Counted from the first letter of the stretch, positions 1-14,850 are shown. The stretch is 64,000 nucleotides of DNA from Megalopta genalis (GCF_051020955.1 NW_027476463.1:124001-188000); one strand, 5' to 3'. Notes: generated by a model from the sequence alone, not told the origin. Numbers and translations: made by a program.

Positions 1-1061
1 TTGCGAGCATAAGTGATATAGCTTCAATTGCATGCGAAACAAACGAGTTAGCTTCAAATCCAAGCGAAACACTTGATTTTTCTGCAAATCAATGCGAAGT
101 AGATGGCTTATCTTCAAATCCATGCGAATCAGATGGATTCGCTTCAAATACTTGTGATATACATGATTTTGCTTCAACTGCATGCGAAAAAAACGTGTTC
201 GCATTAAATCCATGCGAAACACATGATTTAGCTCCAAATCAATGCGAAGTAGAAGGCTTAGCTCCAAATCCATGGGAATCAAATGGTTTAGCTTCAAATA
301 CTTGTGATATACATGATTTTGCTTCAATTCCATGCGAATCAAACGAGTTAGCTTCAAATCCATGCGAAACGAATGATTTAGCTTCAAAAACTTGCGAGCA
401 TAAGTGATATGGCTTCAACTGCATGCGAAACAAACGTGTTCGCATTAAATCCATGCGATAGAAACCAGTTAGCTTCAAATCCATGAGAAACACTTGATTT
501 TGCTTCAAATCATTGCTAAATAGAAGGCTGATTTCCGAAACCATGCGAAACAAATGGTGTAGCTTCAAATACTTGTTATATACATGATTGAGCTTCAACT
601 GCATGCAAAATAAACGAGTTAGGTTCAAATCCAAGCGAAACACTTGATTTTGCTTCAAATCAATGCGAAGTAGATGGCTTATCTACAAATCCATGCGAAT
701 CAAATGGATTAGCTTCAAAGACTTCTGATATACATGATTTAGCTTCACATGCAGGCGAAACAAACGAGTTAGCTTCAAATACATGCGAAAAACATGATAT
801 AGCTTCAAATTCATTCGAAGCACATGGTTTAGCTTAATATTCATGCGAAACAAATGGTTTAGCTTCAAATACTTGTGATATACATGATTTAGGTTCAACT
901 GCATGCGAAACAAACGAGTTAGCTTCAAATCCATGCGAAACTCATGATTTAGCTTCAAATCAATGCGAAATAGAAGGCTGATTTTCGAATCCATGCGAAA
1001 CAAATGGTTTAGCTTCAAATACTTGTGATATACTAGATTTAGCTTCAACAGCATGCGAAAT

Positions 1062-4000
1062 AAACGAGTTAGCTATAAATCCATGCGATAGAAACGAGTT
1101 AGCTTCAAATCCATGAGAAACACATGATTTAGCATCAAATCATTGCGAAATAGAAGACTGATTTTCGAATCCATGCGAAATAAATGGTTTAGCTTCAAAT
1201 ACTTGTGATATACAAGATTTAGCTTCAACAGCATGCGAAACAAGCGATTTAGCTTCAAATCCAAACGAAACACATGATTTTCTTCAAATGAATGCGAAGT
1301 AGGAGACTTAGCTTCAAATCCAAACGAAACACATGATTTAGCTCCAAATCAATGCGAAGTAGGAGGCTTATTTTCAAATCGATGCGAATCGAATGATTTA
1401 GCTTCAAATACTTGCGAACATAAGTGATATATCTTCAACTGCATGCGAAACAAACGAGTTTGCTTCACATCCAAACGAAACACTTGATATAGCTTCAAAT
1501 CAATGCGAAGTAGAAGGCTTCGCATCAAATCCATGCGAATCAAATGGTTTAGCTTCAAATACTTGTGATATACATGATTTTGCTTCAACTGCATGCGAAA
1601 CAAACGAGTTCGCTTCAAATCCATGCGAAACAAACGTGTTAGCTTCAAATCCATGCGAAACTCATGATTTAGCTTCAAATCAATGCGAAATAGAAGGCCG
1701 ATTTTCAAATCCATGCGAAACAAATGGTTTAGCTTCAAATACTTGTGATATACACGATTTAGCTTCAACTGCATGCAAAACGAACGTGTTAGATTTAAAT
1801 CCATGCGAAACACATGATTTAGCTTCAAATCAATGCGAAATAGAAGGCTTAGCTTCAAAAACAATGCGAAACAAATGGTTTAGCTTCAAATACTTGAGAT
1901 ATACATGATTGAGCTTCAACTGCATGCGAAACAATCGAGTTATCTTGAAATCCAGGCAGAACACATGATTTAGCTACAAATCAATGCGAAGTCGAAGGCT
2001 TAACTTCAAATCCATGCGAAACAAATGGTTTAGCTTCAAATACTTGTGATATACACGATTTAGCTTCAACTGCATGCGAAACGAACGTTAGATTTAAATC
2101 CATGCGAAACACATGATTTAGCTTCAAATCAATGCGAAGTAGCAGGCTTAGCCTCAAATACATGAGAAACAAATGATTTATCTTCAGATAATTGCGATAA
2201 ATGTCATATAGCTTCAAATGCACGCGAAACAATCGAGTTAGATTCAAATCCATGCGAAATACATGATTTAGATTCAAATCAATGCGAATTGGAAGGCTTA
2301 GCTTCAAATCCATGCGAATCAAACGGTTTAGATTCAGATACTTGTGATAAACATGATTTAGCTTCAACAGCATGCGAAACAAACAAGTTTGCTTCAAATC
2401 CCAGCGAAACACATGATTTAGCTGCAAATCAATGCGAAGTAGAAGGGTTAGCTTCAAATCCATGCGAATCAAACGGTTGAGCTTCAAATACTTGTGATAT
2501 ACTAGATTTAGCTTCGTCAGCATGCGAAACAAACGAGTTAGCTTTAAATCCATGCGATAGAATCGAGTTAGCTTCAAATCCATGGGAAACTCATGATTTA
2601 GCTTCAAATCAATGCGAAATAGAAGGCTGATTTTCGGATCCATGCGAAACAAATGGTTTAGCTTCAAATACTTGTGATATACATGATTAAGCTTCAACTG
2701 CTTTCGAAACAAACGAGTTAGCTATAAATCCATGCGATAGAAACGAGTTAGCTTCAAATCCATGAGAAACACATGATTTAGCATCAAATCATTGCGAAAT
2801 AGAAGACTGATTTTCGAATCCATGCGAAATAAATGGTTTAGCTTCAAATACTTGTGATATACAAGATTTAGCTTCAACAGCATGCGAAACAAGCGATTTA
2901 GCTTCAAATCCAAACGAAACACATGATTTTCTTCAAATGAATGCGAAGTAGGAGACTTAGCTTCAAATCCAAACGAAACACATGATTTAGCTCCAAATCA
3001 ATGCGAAGTAGGAGGCTTATTTTCAAATCGATGCGAATCGAATGATTTAGCTTCAAATACTTGCGAACATAAGTGATATATCTTCAACTGCATGCGAAAC
3101 AAACGAGTTTGCTTCACATCCAAACGAAACACTTGATATAGCTTCAAATCAATGCGAAGTAGAAGGCTTCGCATCAAATCCATGCGAATCAAATGGTTTA
3201 GCTTCAAATACTTGTGATATACATGATTTTGCTTCAACTGCATGCGAAACAAACGAGTTCGCTTCAAATCCATGCGAAACAAACGTGTTAGCTTCAAACC
3301 CATGCGAAACTCATGATTTAGCTTCAAATCAATGCGAAATAGAAGGCCGATTTTCAAATCCATGCGAAACAAATGGTTTAGCTTCAAATACTTGTGATAT
3401 ACACGATTTAGCTTCAACTGCATGCAAAACGAACGTGTTAGATTTAAATCCATGCGAAACACATGATTTAGCTTCAAATCAATGCGAAATAGAAGGCTTA
3501 GCTTCAAAAACAATGCGAAACAAATGGTTTAGCTTCAAATACTTGAGATATACATGATTGAGCTTCAACTGCATGCGAAACAATCGAGTTATCTTGAAAT
3601 CCAGGCAGAACACATGATTTAGCTACAAATCAATGCGAAGTCGAAGGCTTAACTTCAAATCCATGCGAAACAAATGGTTTAGCTTCAAATACTTGTGATA
3701 TACACGATTTAGCTTCAACTGCATGCGAAACGAACGTTAGATTTAAATCCATGCGAAACACATGATTTAGCTTCAAATCAATGCGAAGTAGCAGGCTTAG
3801 CCTCAAATACATGAGAAACAAATGATTTATCTTCAGATAATTGCGATAAATGTCATATAGCTTCAAATGCACGCGAAACAATCGAGTTAGATTCAAATCC
3901 ATGCGAAATACATGATTTAGATTCAAATCAATGCGAATTGGAAGGCTTAGCTTCAAATCCATGCGAATCAAACGGTTTAGATTCAGATACTTGTGATAAA

Positions 4001-5798
4001 CATGATTTAGCTTCAACAGCATGCGAAACAAACAAGTTTGCTTCAAATCCCAGCGAAACACATGATTTAGCTGCAAATCAATGCGAAGTAGAAGGGTTAG
4101 CTTCAAATCCATGCGAATCAAACGGTTGAGCTTCAAATACTTGTGATATACTAGATTTAGCTTCGTCAGCATGCGAAACAAACGAGTTAGCTTTAAATCC
4201 ATGCGATAGAATCGAGTTAGCTTCAAATCCATGGGAAACTCATGATTTAGCTTCAAATCAATGCGAAATAGAAGGCTGATTTTCGGATCCATGCGAAACA
4301 AATGGTTTAGCTTCAAATACTTGTGATATACATGATTAAGCTTCAACTGCTTGCGAAACAAACGAGTTAGCTATAAATCCATGCGATAGAAACGAGTTAG
4401 CTTCAAATCCATGAGAAACACATGATTTAGCATCAAATCATTGCGAAATAGAAGACTGATTTTCGAATCCATGCGAAATAAATGGTTTAGCTTCAAATAC
4501 TTGTGATATACAAGATTTAGCTTCAACAGCATGCGAAACAAGCGATTTAGCTTCAAATCCAAACGAAACACATGATTTTCTTCAAATGAATGCGAAGTAG
4601 GAGACTTAGCTTCAAATCCAAACGAAACACATGATTTAGCTCCAAATCAATGCGAAGTAGGAGGCTTATTTTCAAATCGATGCGAATCGAATGATTTAGC
4701 TTCAAATACTTGCGAACATAAGTGATATGTCTTCAACTGCATGCGAAACAAACGAGATTGCTTCACATCCAAACGAAACACTTGATATAGCTTCAAATCA
4801 ATGCGAAGTAGAAGGATTCGCATCAAATCCATGCGAATCAAATGGTTTAGCTTCAAATACTTGTGATATACATGATTTTGCTTCAACTGCATGCGAAACG
4901 AACGAGTTCGCTTCAAATCCATGCGAAACAAACGTGTTAGCTTCAAATCCATGCGAAACTCATGATTTAGCTTCAAATCAATGCGAAATAGAAGGCCGAT
5001 TTTCGAATCCATGCGAAACAAATGGTTTAGCTTCAAATACTTGTGATATACACGATTTAGCTTCAACTGCATGCGAAACGAACGTGTTAGATTTAAATCC
5101 ATGCGAAACACATGATTTAGCTTCAAATCAATGCGAAATAGAAGGCTTAGCTTCAAAAACAATGCGAAACAAATGGTTTAGCTTCAAATACTTGAGATAT
5201 ACATGATTGAGCTTCAACTGCATGCGAAACAATCGAGTTATCTTGAAATCCAGGCAGAACACATGATTTAACTACAAATCAATGCGAAGTCGAAGGCTTA
5301 ACTTCAAATCCATCCGAAACAAATGGTTTAGCTTCAAATACTTGTGATATACACGATTTAGCTTCAACTGCATGCGAAACGAACGTGTTAGATTTAAATC
5401 CATGCGAAACACATGATTTAGCTTCAAATCAATGCGAAGTAGCAGGCTTAGCCTCAAATACATGAGAAACAAATGATTTATCTTCAGATAATTGCGATAA
5501 ATGTCATATAGCTTCAAATGCACGCGAAACAATCGAGTTAGATTCAAATCCATGCGAAATACATGATTTAGATTCAAATCAATGCGAATTGGAAGGCTTA
5601 GCTTCAAATCCATGCGAATCAAACGGTTTAGATTCAGATACTTGTGATAAACATGATTTAGCTTCAACAGCATGCGAAACAAACAAGTTTGCTTCAAATC
5701 CCAGCGAAACACATGATTTAGCTGCAAATCAATGCGAAGTAGAAGGGTTAGCTTCAAATCCATGCGAATCAAACGGTTGAGCTTCAAATACTTGTGAT
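1062..5798. repeat. 1649-bp super-repeat, 2.9 tandem copies
   Basis: Three head-to-tail copies lie at about 1062-2710, 2711-4359 and 4360-5798, the last one truncated. The period is 1649 bp (55 monomers minus 1 bp net), rising to 1651 late in copy 3, where a 2-bp deletion shared by copies 1 and 2 (near 2086 and 3735) is absent. I noticed only about two substitutions between copies 1 and 2, and about ten between copies 2 and 3. Each copy carries the same diagnostic oddities, including a frame-shifting join near 1281/2930/4579 and the segment giving a shifted CTTCAAAAACAATGCG. This is a very recent tandem duplication of a 55-monomer block. Confidence 0.9.
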
Positions 5799-6750
5799 AT
5801 ACATGATTTATCTTCAAATGCATGCGAAACAAAAGAGTTGGCTTCATATCCATGCGAAACACATCATTTAGCTTCAAATCCATGCGAAACATATGGTTTA
5901 GCTTCAAATCAATACGAAGTAAACGGATTATCTTCAAATCCATGCGAAACAAATGGTTTAGCTTCAAATACTTGTGATATACATGATTTAGCTTCAACTG
6001 CATGTCAAAAAAACGAGTAAGCTTCAAATCCATGCGAAACACATGATTTAGCTTCAAATCAGTATGAAGTAGATGGCTTAGCTTCAAATCCATACGAAAC
6101 CAATGGTTTAGCTTCAAATACTTGTGCTATACATGATTTATCTTCAAATGCAGGCGAAGCAAAAGAGTTAGCTTCAAAACCAAGCGAAACACATCATTTA
6201 GCTTCAAATTCATGCGAATCACATAGTTTAGCTCAATATTCATGCGAAACAGATGGTTTATATTCAGGTACTTCTGATAAACATGATTTAGCTTCAACTG
6301 CATGCGAAACAAACGAGTTAGCTTCAAATCCAAGCGAAACACATGATTTATCTTCAAATCAATGCGAAGTTGAAGGCATTGCTTCAAATCAATGCGAAGC
6401 GAATGGTTTAGCTCTAAATACTTGAGATATACATGATTTATCTCCAAATACAGGCGAAAAAAACGAGTTAGCTTCAAATCCAAGCGAAACACATTATTTA
6501 GGTTCACATCAATGCGAAATAGACGGCTTAGCTTCAAATACATGAGAAACAAATGATTTATCTTCAGATAATTGCGATATATTTGATATAGCTCCAAATG
6601 CACGCGAAACAATCGAGTTAGCTTCAAAACCAAGCGAAACACATCATTTAGCTTCAAATTCATGCGAATCACATAGTTTAGCTCAATATTCATGCGAAAC
6701 AGATGGTTTATATTCAGGTACATGTGATAAACATGATTTAGCTTCAACTG

Positions 6751-7500
6751 CATGCGAAACAAGCGATTTAGCTTCAAATCCAAACAAAACAAATGATTTT
6801 CTTCAAATGAATGCGAAGTAGGAGGCTTAGCTTCAAATCCAAACGAAACACATGATTTAGCTCCAAATCAATGCGAAGTAGGAGGCTTATTTTCATATCG
6901 ATGCGAATCGAATGATTTGGCTTCAAATACTTGCGAACATAAGTGATATATCTTCAACTGCATGCGAAACAAACGAGTTTGCTTCACATCCAAACGAAAC
7001 ACTTGATATAGCTTCAAATCAATGCGAAGTATAAGGCTTAGCATCAAATCCATGCGAATCAAATGGTTTAGCTTCAAATACTTGTGAACATAAGTGATAT
7101 ATCTTCAACTGCATGCGAAACAAACGAGTTTGCTTCAAATCCATGCGAAACTCATGATTTAGCTTCAAATCAATGCGAAATAGAAGACCGATTTTCGAAT
7201 CCATGCGAAACAAATGCTTTAGCTTCAAATACTTGTGATATACACGATTTAGCTTCAACTGCATGCGAAACAAACGTGTTAGCTTCAAATCCATGCGAAA
7301 CACATGATTTAGCTTCAAATCAATGCGAAATAGAAGGCTTAGCTTCAAAAACAATGCGAAACAAATGGTTTAGCTTCAAATACTTGAGATATACATGATT
7401 GAGCTACAACTGCATGCGAAACAATCGAGTTATCTTGAAATCCAGGCAGAACACATGATTTAGCTACAAATCAATGCGAAGTCGAAGGCTTAACTTCAAA
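6751..7500. repeat. Diverged partial copy of the 1649-bp super-repeat
   Basis: This stretch resembles 4529-5290 of the third super-repeat copy. It shares the frame-shifted join TTTTCTTCAAATGAATGC near 6796, the ACTTGCGAACATAAGTG monomer and the TTCAAAAACAATGCG join near 7345. It is more diverged than copies 1-3 and lacks part of the middle. Shorter echoes of the same module appear near 7855-8010 and 10561-10700, which suggests repeated older duplications of one block. Confidence 0.7.
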
Positions 7501-10500
7501 TCCATGCGAAACAAACGGTTTAGCTTCAAATATTTGTGATATACATGATTTAGTTTCAAATGCAGGCGAGACAAACGAGTTAGCTTTAAATCCATGCGAT
7601 AGAAACAAGTTATCTTCAAATCCATGAGAAACACATGATTTAGCTTCAAATCAAAGCGAAATAGGAGGCTGATTTTCGAAACCACGCAAAACAAATGGTT
7701 TAGTTTCAAATACTTGTGATATACATGATTTTGCTTCAACTGCATGCGAAACAAACGAATTAGCTTCAAATCCATGCGAAACAAACGAGTTAGCTTCAAA
7801 TCCATGCGAAACTCATGATTTAGCTTCAAATCAATGTGAAATAGAAGGCTTAGCTTCAAAAACAATGCGAAACAAATGGTTTAGCTTCAAATACTTGAGG
7901 TATACATGATTGAACTTTAACTGCATGCGAAACAATCGAATTATCTTGAAATCCAGGCGGAACACATGATTTAGCTACAAATCAATGCGAAGTTGAAGGC
8001 TTAACTTCAAATCCATGCGAAACAAATGGTTTAGCTTCAAATATTTGTGATATATATGATTTAGATTCAACTGCATGCGAAACAAACGTGTTAGCTTTAA
8101 ATCCATGCGAAACGCACGATTTAGCTCCAAATCAAAGCGAAGTAGAAGGCTTAGCATCAATTCCATGCGACACAAATGATTTAGCTTCAAATACTTGCGA
8201 TATAAGTGATATAGCTTCAAATGCAGGAGAAACAAAGGAGTGAGCTTGAAATCCAAGCGTAAGACATGATTTAGCTTCAAATCAATGCGAAGGAGAAGGC
8301 TTAGCTTCAAATCCATGCGAAACAAATGGATTAGCTTCAAATACTTGTGAGATACATAATTGAGCTTCAACTGCAGTCGAATCAAACGAGTTAGCTTCAA
8401 ATCCATGCGAAACAAACGAGATTGCTTCAATTCTATGCGAAACGCATGATTTAGCTTCCAATCAGTGCGAAATAGAAGGCTGATTTTCGAATCCATGCGA
8501 AAAAAACGGTTTAGCTTCAAATACTTGTGATATACATGATTTAGCTTCAACTGCATGCGACACAAACGTGTTAGCTTTAAATCCATGCGAAACACATGAT
8601 ATAGCTGGAAATCAATGCGAAGTAGAAGGCTTAGCTCCAAATCCATGAGAATCAAATGGTTTAGCTTCAAATACTTGTGATATACATGATTTAGCGTCAA
8701 CTGCATGCGAAACTAACGAGTTAACTTCAAATCCAAGCGAAACACTTGATTTAGCTTCAAATCAATGCGAAATAGAAGGCTTAGTTTCAAAACCAATGCG
8801 AAACAAATGGTTTAGCTTCAAATACTTGTGATATACATGATTTAGCTTCAACTGGATGCGAAACAAAGGAGTTATCTTCAAATCCATGCCGAACACACGA
8901 TATAGCTACAAATCAATGCGAAGTAGAAGGCTTAGCTTTAAATCCATGCGTAACAAATGGCTTAGCTTCAAATACTTGTTATATACATGATTTAGCTTCA
9001 ACTGCATGCGAAACAAACAAGTTAATTTCAAATCCAATCGAAACACATGAGTTAGCTTCAAATTCAAGCGAAGTAGAATGCTTAGCTTCAAATCCTTGCG
9101 AAACGAATTATTTGGCTTCAAATACTTACGAATATAAGTGATATAGATTCAACTGCATGCGATACAAACGAGTTATCTTCTAATCCATGCGAAACACATG
9201 ATTTAGCTTCAAATCAATGCGAAGTAGAAGGATTAGCATCAAATCCATGCGATACAGATTATTTAGATTCATATACTTGCGATATAAGTGATATAGCTTC
9301 AAATGCAGGCGAAACAAAAGAGTGAACTTCAAATCCAAGCGAAACACATGATTCATCTTCAAATCAATGCGAAGTAGACGGCTTAGCTTCAAATCCATGT
9401 GAAACAAATGGTTCAGCTTCAAATAATTGTGATATACATGATTTAGCTTCAACTGCAGGCGAAACAAACGAGTTGGCTTCAAATCCAACCGAATACATGA
9501 TTTATCTTCAAATCAATACGAAGTAGGAGGCTTAGCTTCAGATCCATGCGAAACGAATGATTTATCTTCAAATACTGGCGAATATAAGTGATATTGGTTC
9601 ACATGCAGGCGAAATAAAAGAATTAGCTTCAAATCCATGCGAAACACATGATTTAGCATCAAATTCATTCGAAACACATGGTTTAGCTTAACATTCATGC
9701 GAAACAGGTGGATTAGATTCAGATACTTGTCATAAACATGATTTTGCTACATACTGCATGCGAAACAAATGAGTTAGCTTCAAATCCATGCGAAACGCAT
9801 GATTTAGCTTCAAATGCTTTTTTTATACATGATTTGGCTTCATCTGCATGAAAAATCAAACCAGTTAGCTTCAAATCGAAGCGAAACACATGATTTAGCT
9901 ACAAATCATTGCGAAGTGGAAGGCTTAGCTTCAAATCCATGCGAAACGAATAATTGACCGTCAAATACTTGCGAATATAAGTGATATAGCTTCAAATGCA
10001 GGCGAAACAAACGTGTTAGCTTCGAATACATGCGAAACACACGATTTATCTTAAAATCAATGCGAAGGAGAAGCTTCAAATACATGTGATATACATTATT
10101 TAGATACAACTGCATGCGAAACAAACGAGGTATCTTCAAATCCATGCGAAACACATGATTTAGCTTCAAATTAATGCAAATCGCATGGTTTTGCTTCATA
10201 GCTTCATATTCTCGCTAAACAGATGGTTTAGATTCAGATACTTGTGATAAACATGATTTAGCTTCAACTGCATGCGAAACAAACGAGTTAGCTTCAAATC
10301 CAAGAGAACACATGATTTAGCTTCAAATCAAAGCGAAGTAGAAGGCTTAGCTTCAAATTCATGCGAAACGAATGATTGACCGTCAAATACTTGCGAATAT
10401 AAGTGATATAGCTTCAAATGCATGCGAAATAAACGAGTTAGCTTTAAATCCATGCGAAACCCATGATTTAGCTTAAAATCAATACAAGGTAGAAGGCTTA

Positions 10501-12839
10501 CTTTCTAATCCATGCGAAACAAATGGTTTAGCTTCAAATATTTGCGATATACATGATTTAGCTTCAACTGCATGCGAAACAATCGAGTTATCTTGAAATC
10601 CAGGCGGAACACATGATTTAGCTACAAATCAATGCGAAGTCGAAGGCTTAACTTCAAATCCATGCGAAACAAATGGTTTAGCTTCAAATATTTGTGATAT
10701 ATATGATTTAGCTTCAAATGCAGGCGAGACAAACGAGTTAGCTTTAAATCCATGCGATAGAAACGTGTTGCTTCAATTCCATGAGAAACACATGACTTAG
10801 CTTCAAATCAATGCGAAGTAGACGGCTTAGCTTCGAAAACATGAGATACAAATGGCTTAGCCCTCAAATATTTGTGATATACATGACTCAGCTTCAACTG
10901 CATGCGAAACAAGCGAGTTAGCATCAAATCCAAGCGAAAAACATGATTTAGCTTCAAATCAATGCGAAGTAGAAGGCTTAGCTTCAAATCCATGCGAAAC
11001 GAATGGTTTAGCTTTAAATACTTGTGATATACATGATTAGCTTCAACTGCATGTGAAACAAACGAGTTAGCTTCAAATCCAATCGAAACACATGATTTAG
11101 CTTCGAATTCATGCGAAGTAGAAGACCTAGCTTCAAGTCCATGCGAAACGAATGATTTTGCTTGAAATACTTGTGATATACATGATGTAGCTTCAACTGC
11201 ATTCGAAACAAACGCTTTAGCTTCAAATCCAAGCGAAACACATTACTTAGTTTCAAATCAATTCGAAGTGGAAGGCTTAGCTTGAAATACATTAGAAACA
11301 AATGGTTTAGCTACAAATACCTTGGATATAAGTGACATAGCTTCAAATGCAGGCGAAAAAAACGAGTTAGCTTCAAATCCATGCGAAACATATGATTTAG
11401 CTTCAAATAAATGCGAAATAGATGGCTTAGCTTCAAATACATGAGAAACAAATGATTTATCTTCAGATAATTGCGATGTAAGTGATATAGCTTCAAATGC
11501 AGGCGAAACAATCGAGTTAGCTTCAAATCAATGCGAAGTGGAAGGCTTAGCTTCAAATACATGCGAAGCGAATGGTTTAGCTTCAAATACTTGTGATATA
11601 CATGATTTATTTCCAAATACAGGCGAAAAAAACGAGTTAGCTTCAAATCCATGCGAAACATATGATTTAGTTTCAAATACTTGTGATATACATGATTCTG
11701 CTTCAACTGCATGCGAAACAAACGAGTTAGCTTCAAAACCAAGCGAAACACATGATTTAGATTCAAATCAATGCGAAATAGACGGCTTAGCTTCAAATAC
11801 ATGAGAAAGAAATGATTTATCTTCAGATAATTGCGAAAGAAGTGATATAGATTCAAATGCAGTCGAATCAATCGAGTTAGCTTCAAATTAATGCGAAGTA
11901 GGAGGCTTATCTTCAAATCCATGCGAAACAAATGCTTTAGCTTCAAATACTTGTGATATACATGATTTAACTTCAAATTCAGGCGAAACAAACGAGTTAG
12001 ATTCAAATCCATGCCATACACACGATTTAGATTTAAATCAATGCGACGTAGAAGGCTTATCTTCAAATCCATCCGAAACAAATGGTTTAGCTTCAAATAC
12101 TTGCGATGTAAATGAAACAGCTTCAAATGAAGACGAAACAAACGAGTTAGTTTCAAATCCATGCGAAACATATGATTTAGCATCAAATCAATGCGAAGTA
12201 GAAGGCTTAGTTTCAAATCCAAGCGAAACACATGATTTAGCTTCAAATCAATGCGAAGTAGAAGGCTTAGCTTCAAATCCAAGCGAAACAAATGGATTAG
12301 CTTAATTTTCACGAGAATCAAATGGTTCAGCTTCAAATACTTGTGATATACATGATTTAGCATCAACTGCATTCGAAACAATCGAGTTAGCTTCAAATTC
12401 AAGCGAAACACATGATTTAGCTTCACATCAATGCGAAGTGGTAGGCTTAGCTTCAAATACATGAGGAACAAATGGTTTAGGTTCAAATACTTGTAAAATA
12501 CATGATTTAGAATCAACTGCAGGCGAAACAAACGAGTTGACTTCAAATCCATGCGAAACACATGGTTTAGCTTCAAATTCATTACAAAAACATGGTTTAG
12601 CTTAATACTCATGCGAAACACATGGTTTAACTTAGTATTCATGCGAAACAAATTGTTCAGCTTCAAATACTTGTGATATACATGATTGAGATTCAACTGC
12701 AAGTGAAACAAACGTGTTACCTTCAAATCCAAGCCTAACACATGATTTAGCTTCAAATCAATGCGAAGTAGAAGGCTTAGCTTCAAATCCATGCGAAACA
12801 AATGGTTTTGATACAAATACTTGTGATATACATGATTTA

Positions 12840-12989
12840 GCTTCAACTGCATGCGAAACAAACAAGTTAGCTTCAAATCCATGCGGAACACATGATTTAG
12901 CTTCAAATCAAAGCGAAGTAGAAGGCTTAGTTTCAAATCCATGCGAAACAAATGGTTTTGCTACAAATACTTGTGATATACATGATTTA
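12840..12989. repeat. Representative 150-bp higher-order repeat (E-A-B-C-D)
   Basis: Five successive 30-bp monomers form the unit that recurs every 150 bp through most of the window. Here they are E 12840-12869, A 12870-12899, B 12900-12929, C 12930-12959 and D 12960-12989. The same spacing appears elsewhere; for example, successive D monomers start at 5961 and 6111. The types differ from type A at 7 (B), 2 (C), 5 (D) and 5 (E) of 30 positions, so the five-mer is an old unit that has been amplified as a block. The order is often disturbed by local deletions or by extra A/B pairs, for example around 13300-13380, 16300-16470 and 23700-23850. Confidence 0.9.
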
Positions 12990-13881
12990 GCTTCAAATCT
13001 ATGCGAAATAGAAGGCTGATCATCGAATCCATGCGAAACAAATAGTTTAGCTTCAAATAGTTGTGATATACGTGATTTAGCTTCAAATGTATGCGAAACA
13101 AACGAGTTAGCTTCAAATCCATGCGAAGCACATGATTTAGCTTCAAATCAATGCGAATCACATGGTTTAGCTTAATACTCAAGCGAAACACATGGTTTAA
13201 CTTAATATTCATGCGAAACAAATTGTTCAGCTTCAAATACTTGTGATATACATGATTTAGCTTCAACTGCTTCCGAAATAACCGAATTAGCTTCAAATCC
13301 AAGCGAAACACATGATTTAGCTTCAAATCAATGCGAAGTAGAAGGCTTAGCTTCAAATCCAAGCGAAACACATGGTTTAGCTTAATTTTCACGAGAATCA
13401 AATGGTTCAGCTTCAAATACTTGTGATATACATGATTTAGCATCAACTGCATTCGAAACAATCGAATTAGCTTCAAATCCAAGCGAAACACATGATTTAG
13501 CTTCACATCAATGCGAAGTGGAAGGCTTAGCTTCAAATACATGAGGAACAAAGGGTTTAGGTTCAAATACTTGTAAAATACATGATTTAGAATCAACTGC
13601 AGGCGAATCAAACGAGTTGGCTTCAAATCCATGCGAAACACATGATTTAGCTTCAAATTCATTACAAAAACATGGTTTAGCTTATTACTCATGCGAAACA
13701 CATGGTTTAACTTAGTATTCATGCGAAACAAATTGTTCAGCTTCATATACTTGTGATATACATTATTGAGCTTCAACTGCAAGTGAAACAAACGTGTTAC
13801 CTTCAAATCCAAGCGAAACATATGATTTAGCTTCAAATCAATGCGAAGTAGAAGGCTTAGCTTCAAATCCATGCGAAACGG

Positions 13882-14850
13882 ATGACAGGGCTTCAAATAC
13901 TTGCGATCATACGTGATATAACTTCGAATGCAGGCGAAACAAACGAGTTAGCTTCAAATCCATACCAAACACAAGTTTTAGCTTCCAATCAATGCGCAGT
14001 AGAAGGCTTAGTTTCAAATCCAAGCCTAACACATGATTTAGCTTCAAATCAATGCGAAGTAGAAGGCTTAGCTTCAAATCCAAGCGAAACACATGGTTTA
14101 GCTTAATTTTCACGAGAATCAAATTGTTCAGCTTCAAATACTTGTGATATACATGATTTAGCATCAACTGCATGCGAAACAAACGAGTTAGCTTCAAATC
14201 CATGCGAAACGCATGATTTATCTTCAAATCAATGCGAAGTAGAAGGCTTAGCATCAAATCCATGCGAAACAAATGGTTTTGATATAAATACTTGTGATAT
14301 ACATGATTTAGCTTCAACTGCATGCGAAACAAACAAGTTACCTTCAAATCCATGCGAAACACATGATTTAGCTTCAAATCAAAGCGAAGTAGAAGGCTTA
14401 GCTTCAAATCCATGCGAAACAAATGGTTTTGCTACAAATACTTGTGATATACATGATTTAGCTTCAAATCTATGCGAAATAGAAGGCTGATCATCGAATC
14501 CATGCGAAACAAATAGTTTAGCTTCAAATAGTTGTGATATACGTGATTTAGCTTCAAATGTATGCGAAACAAACGAGTTAGCTTCAAATCCATGCGAAGC
14601 ACATGATTTAGCTTCAAATCAATGCGAATCACATGGTTTAGCTTAATACTCATGCGAAACACATGGTTTAACTTAATATTCATGCGAAACAAATTGTTCA
14701 GCTTCAAATACTTGTGATATACATGATTGAGCTTCAACTGCAAGTGAAACAAACGTGTTACCTTCAAATCCAAGCGAAACATATGATTTAGCTTCAAATC
14801 AATGCGAAGTAGAAGGCTTAGCTTCAAATCCATGCGAAACGGATGACTGA
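13882..14850. repeat. About 0.9-kb module duplicated 10,144 bp downstream
   Basis: This block matches about 24026-24850 at a constant offset of 10,144 bp, including rare variants: the ATACCAAACACAAG monomer, the TTTTCACGAGAATCAAATGG monomer and the GGCTGATCATCGAATCC monomer. The same modules recur in other orders at 15550-16205, 16535-17350, 22583-22810, 25300-25990 and 27340-27700. The 12-29 kb region is therefore a mosaic of shuffled blocks of a few hundred bases. Confidence 0.8.

Noticed and set aside
1062..5798. Assembly duplication as the explanation for the near-identical 1649-bp copies
   Set aside because: Not excluded, but the copies carry private differences (copy 3 lacks the 2-bp deletion and has about ten substitutions), which a simple assembly copy would not show.
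11311..12951. Minus-strand decapeptide ORF as a real structural or silk-like gene
   Set aside because: Open only because the monomer is 30 bp with no stop in this frame. There is no signal peptide, promoter or intron structure, and differences are not biased to silent sites.
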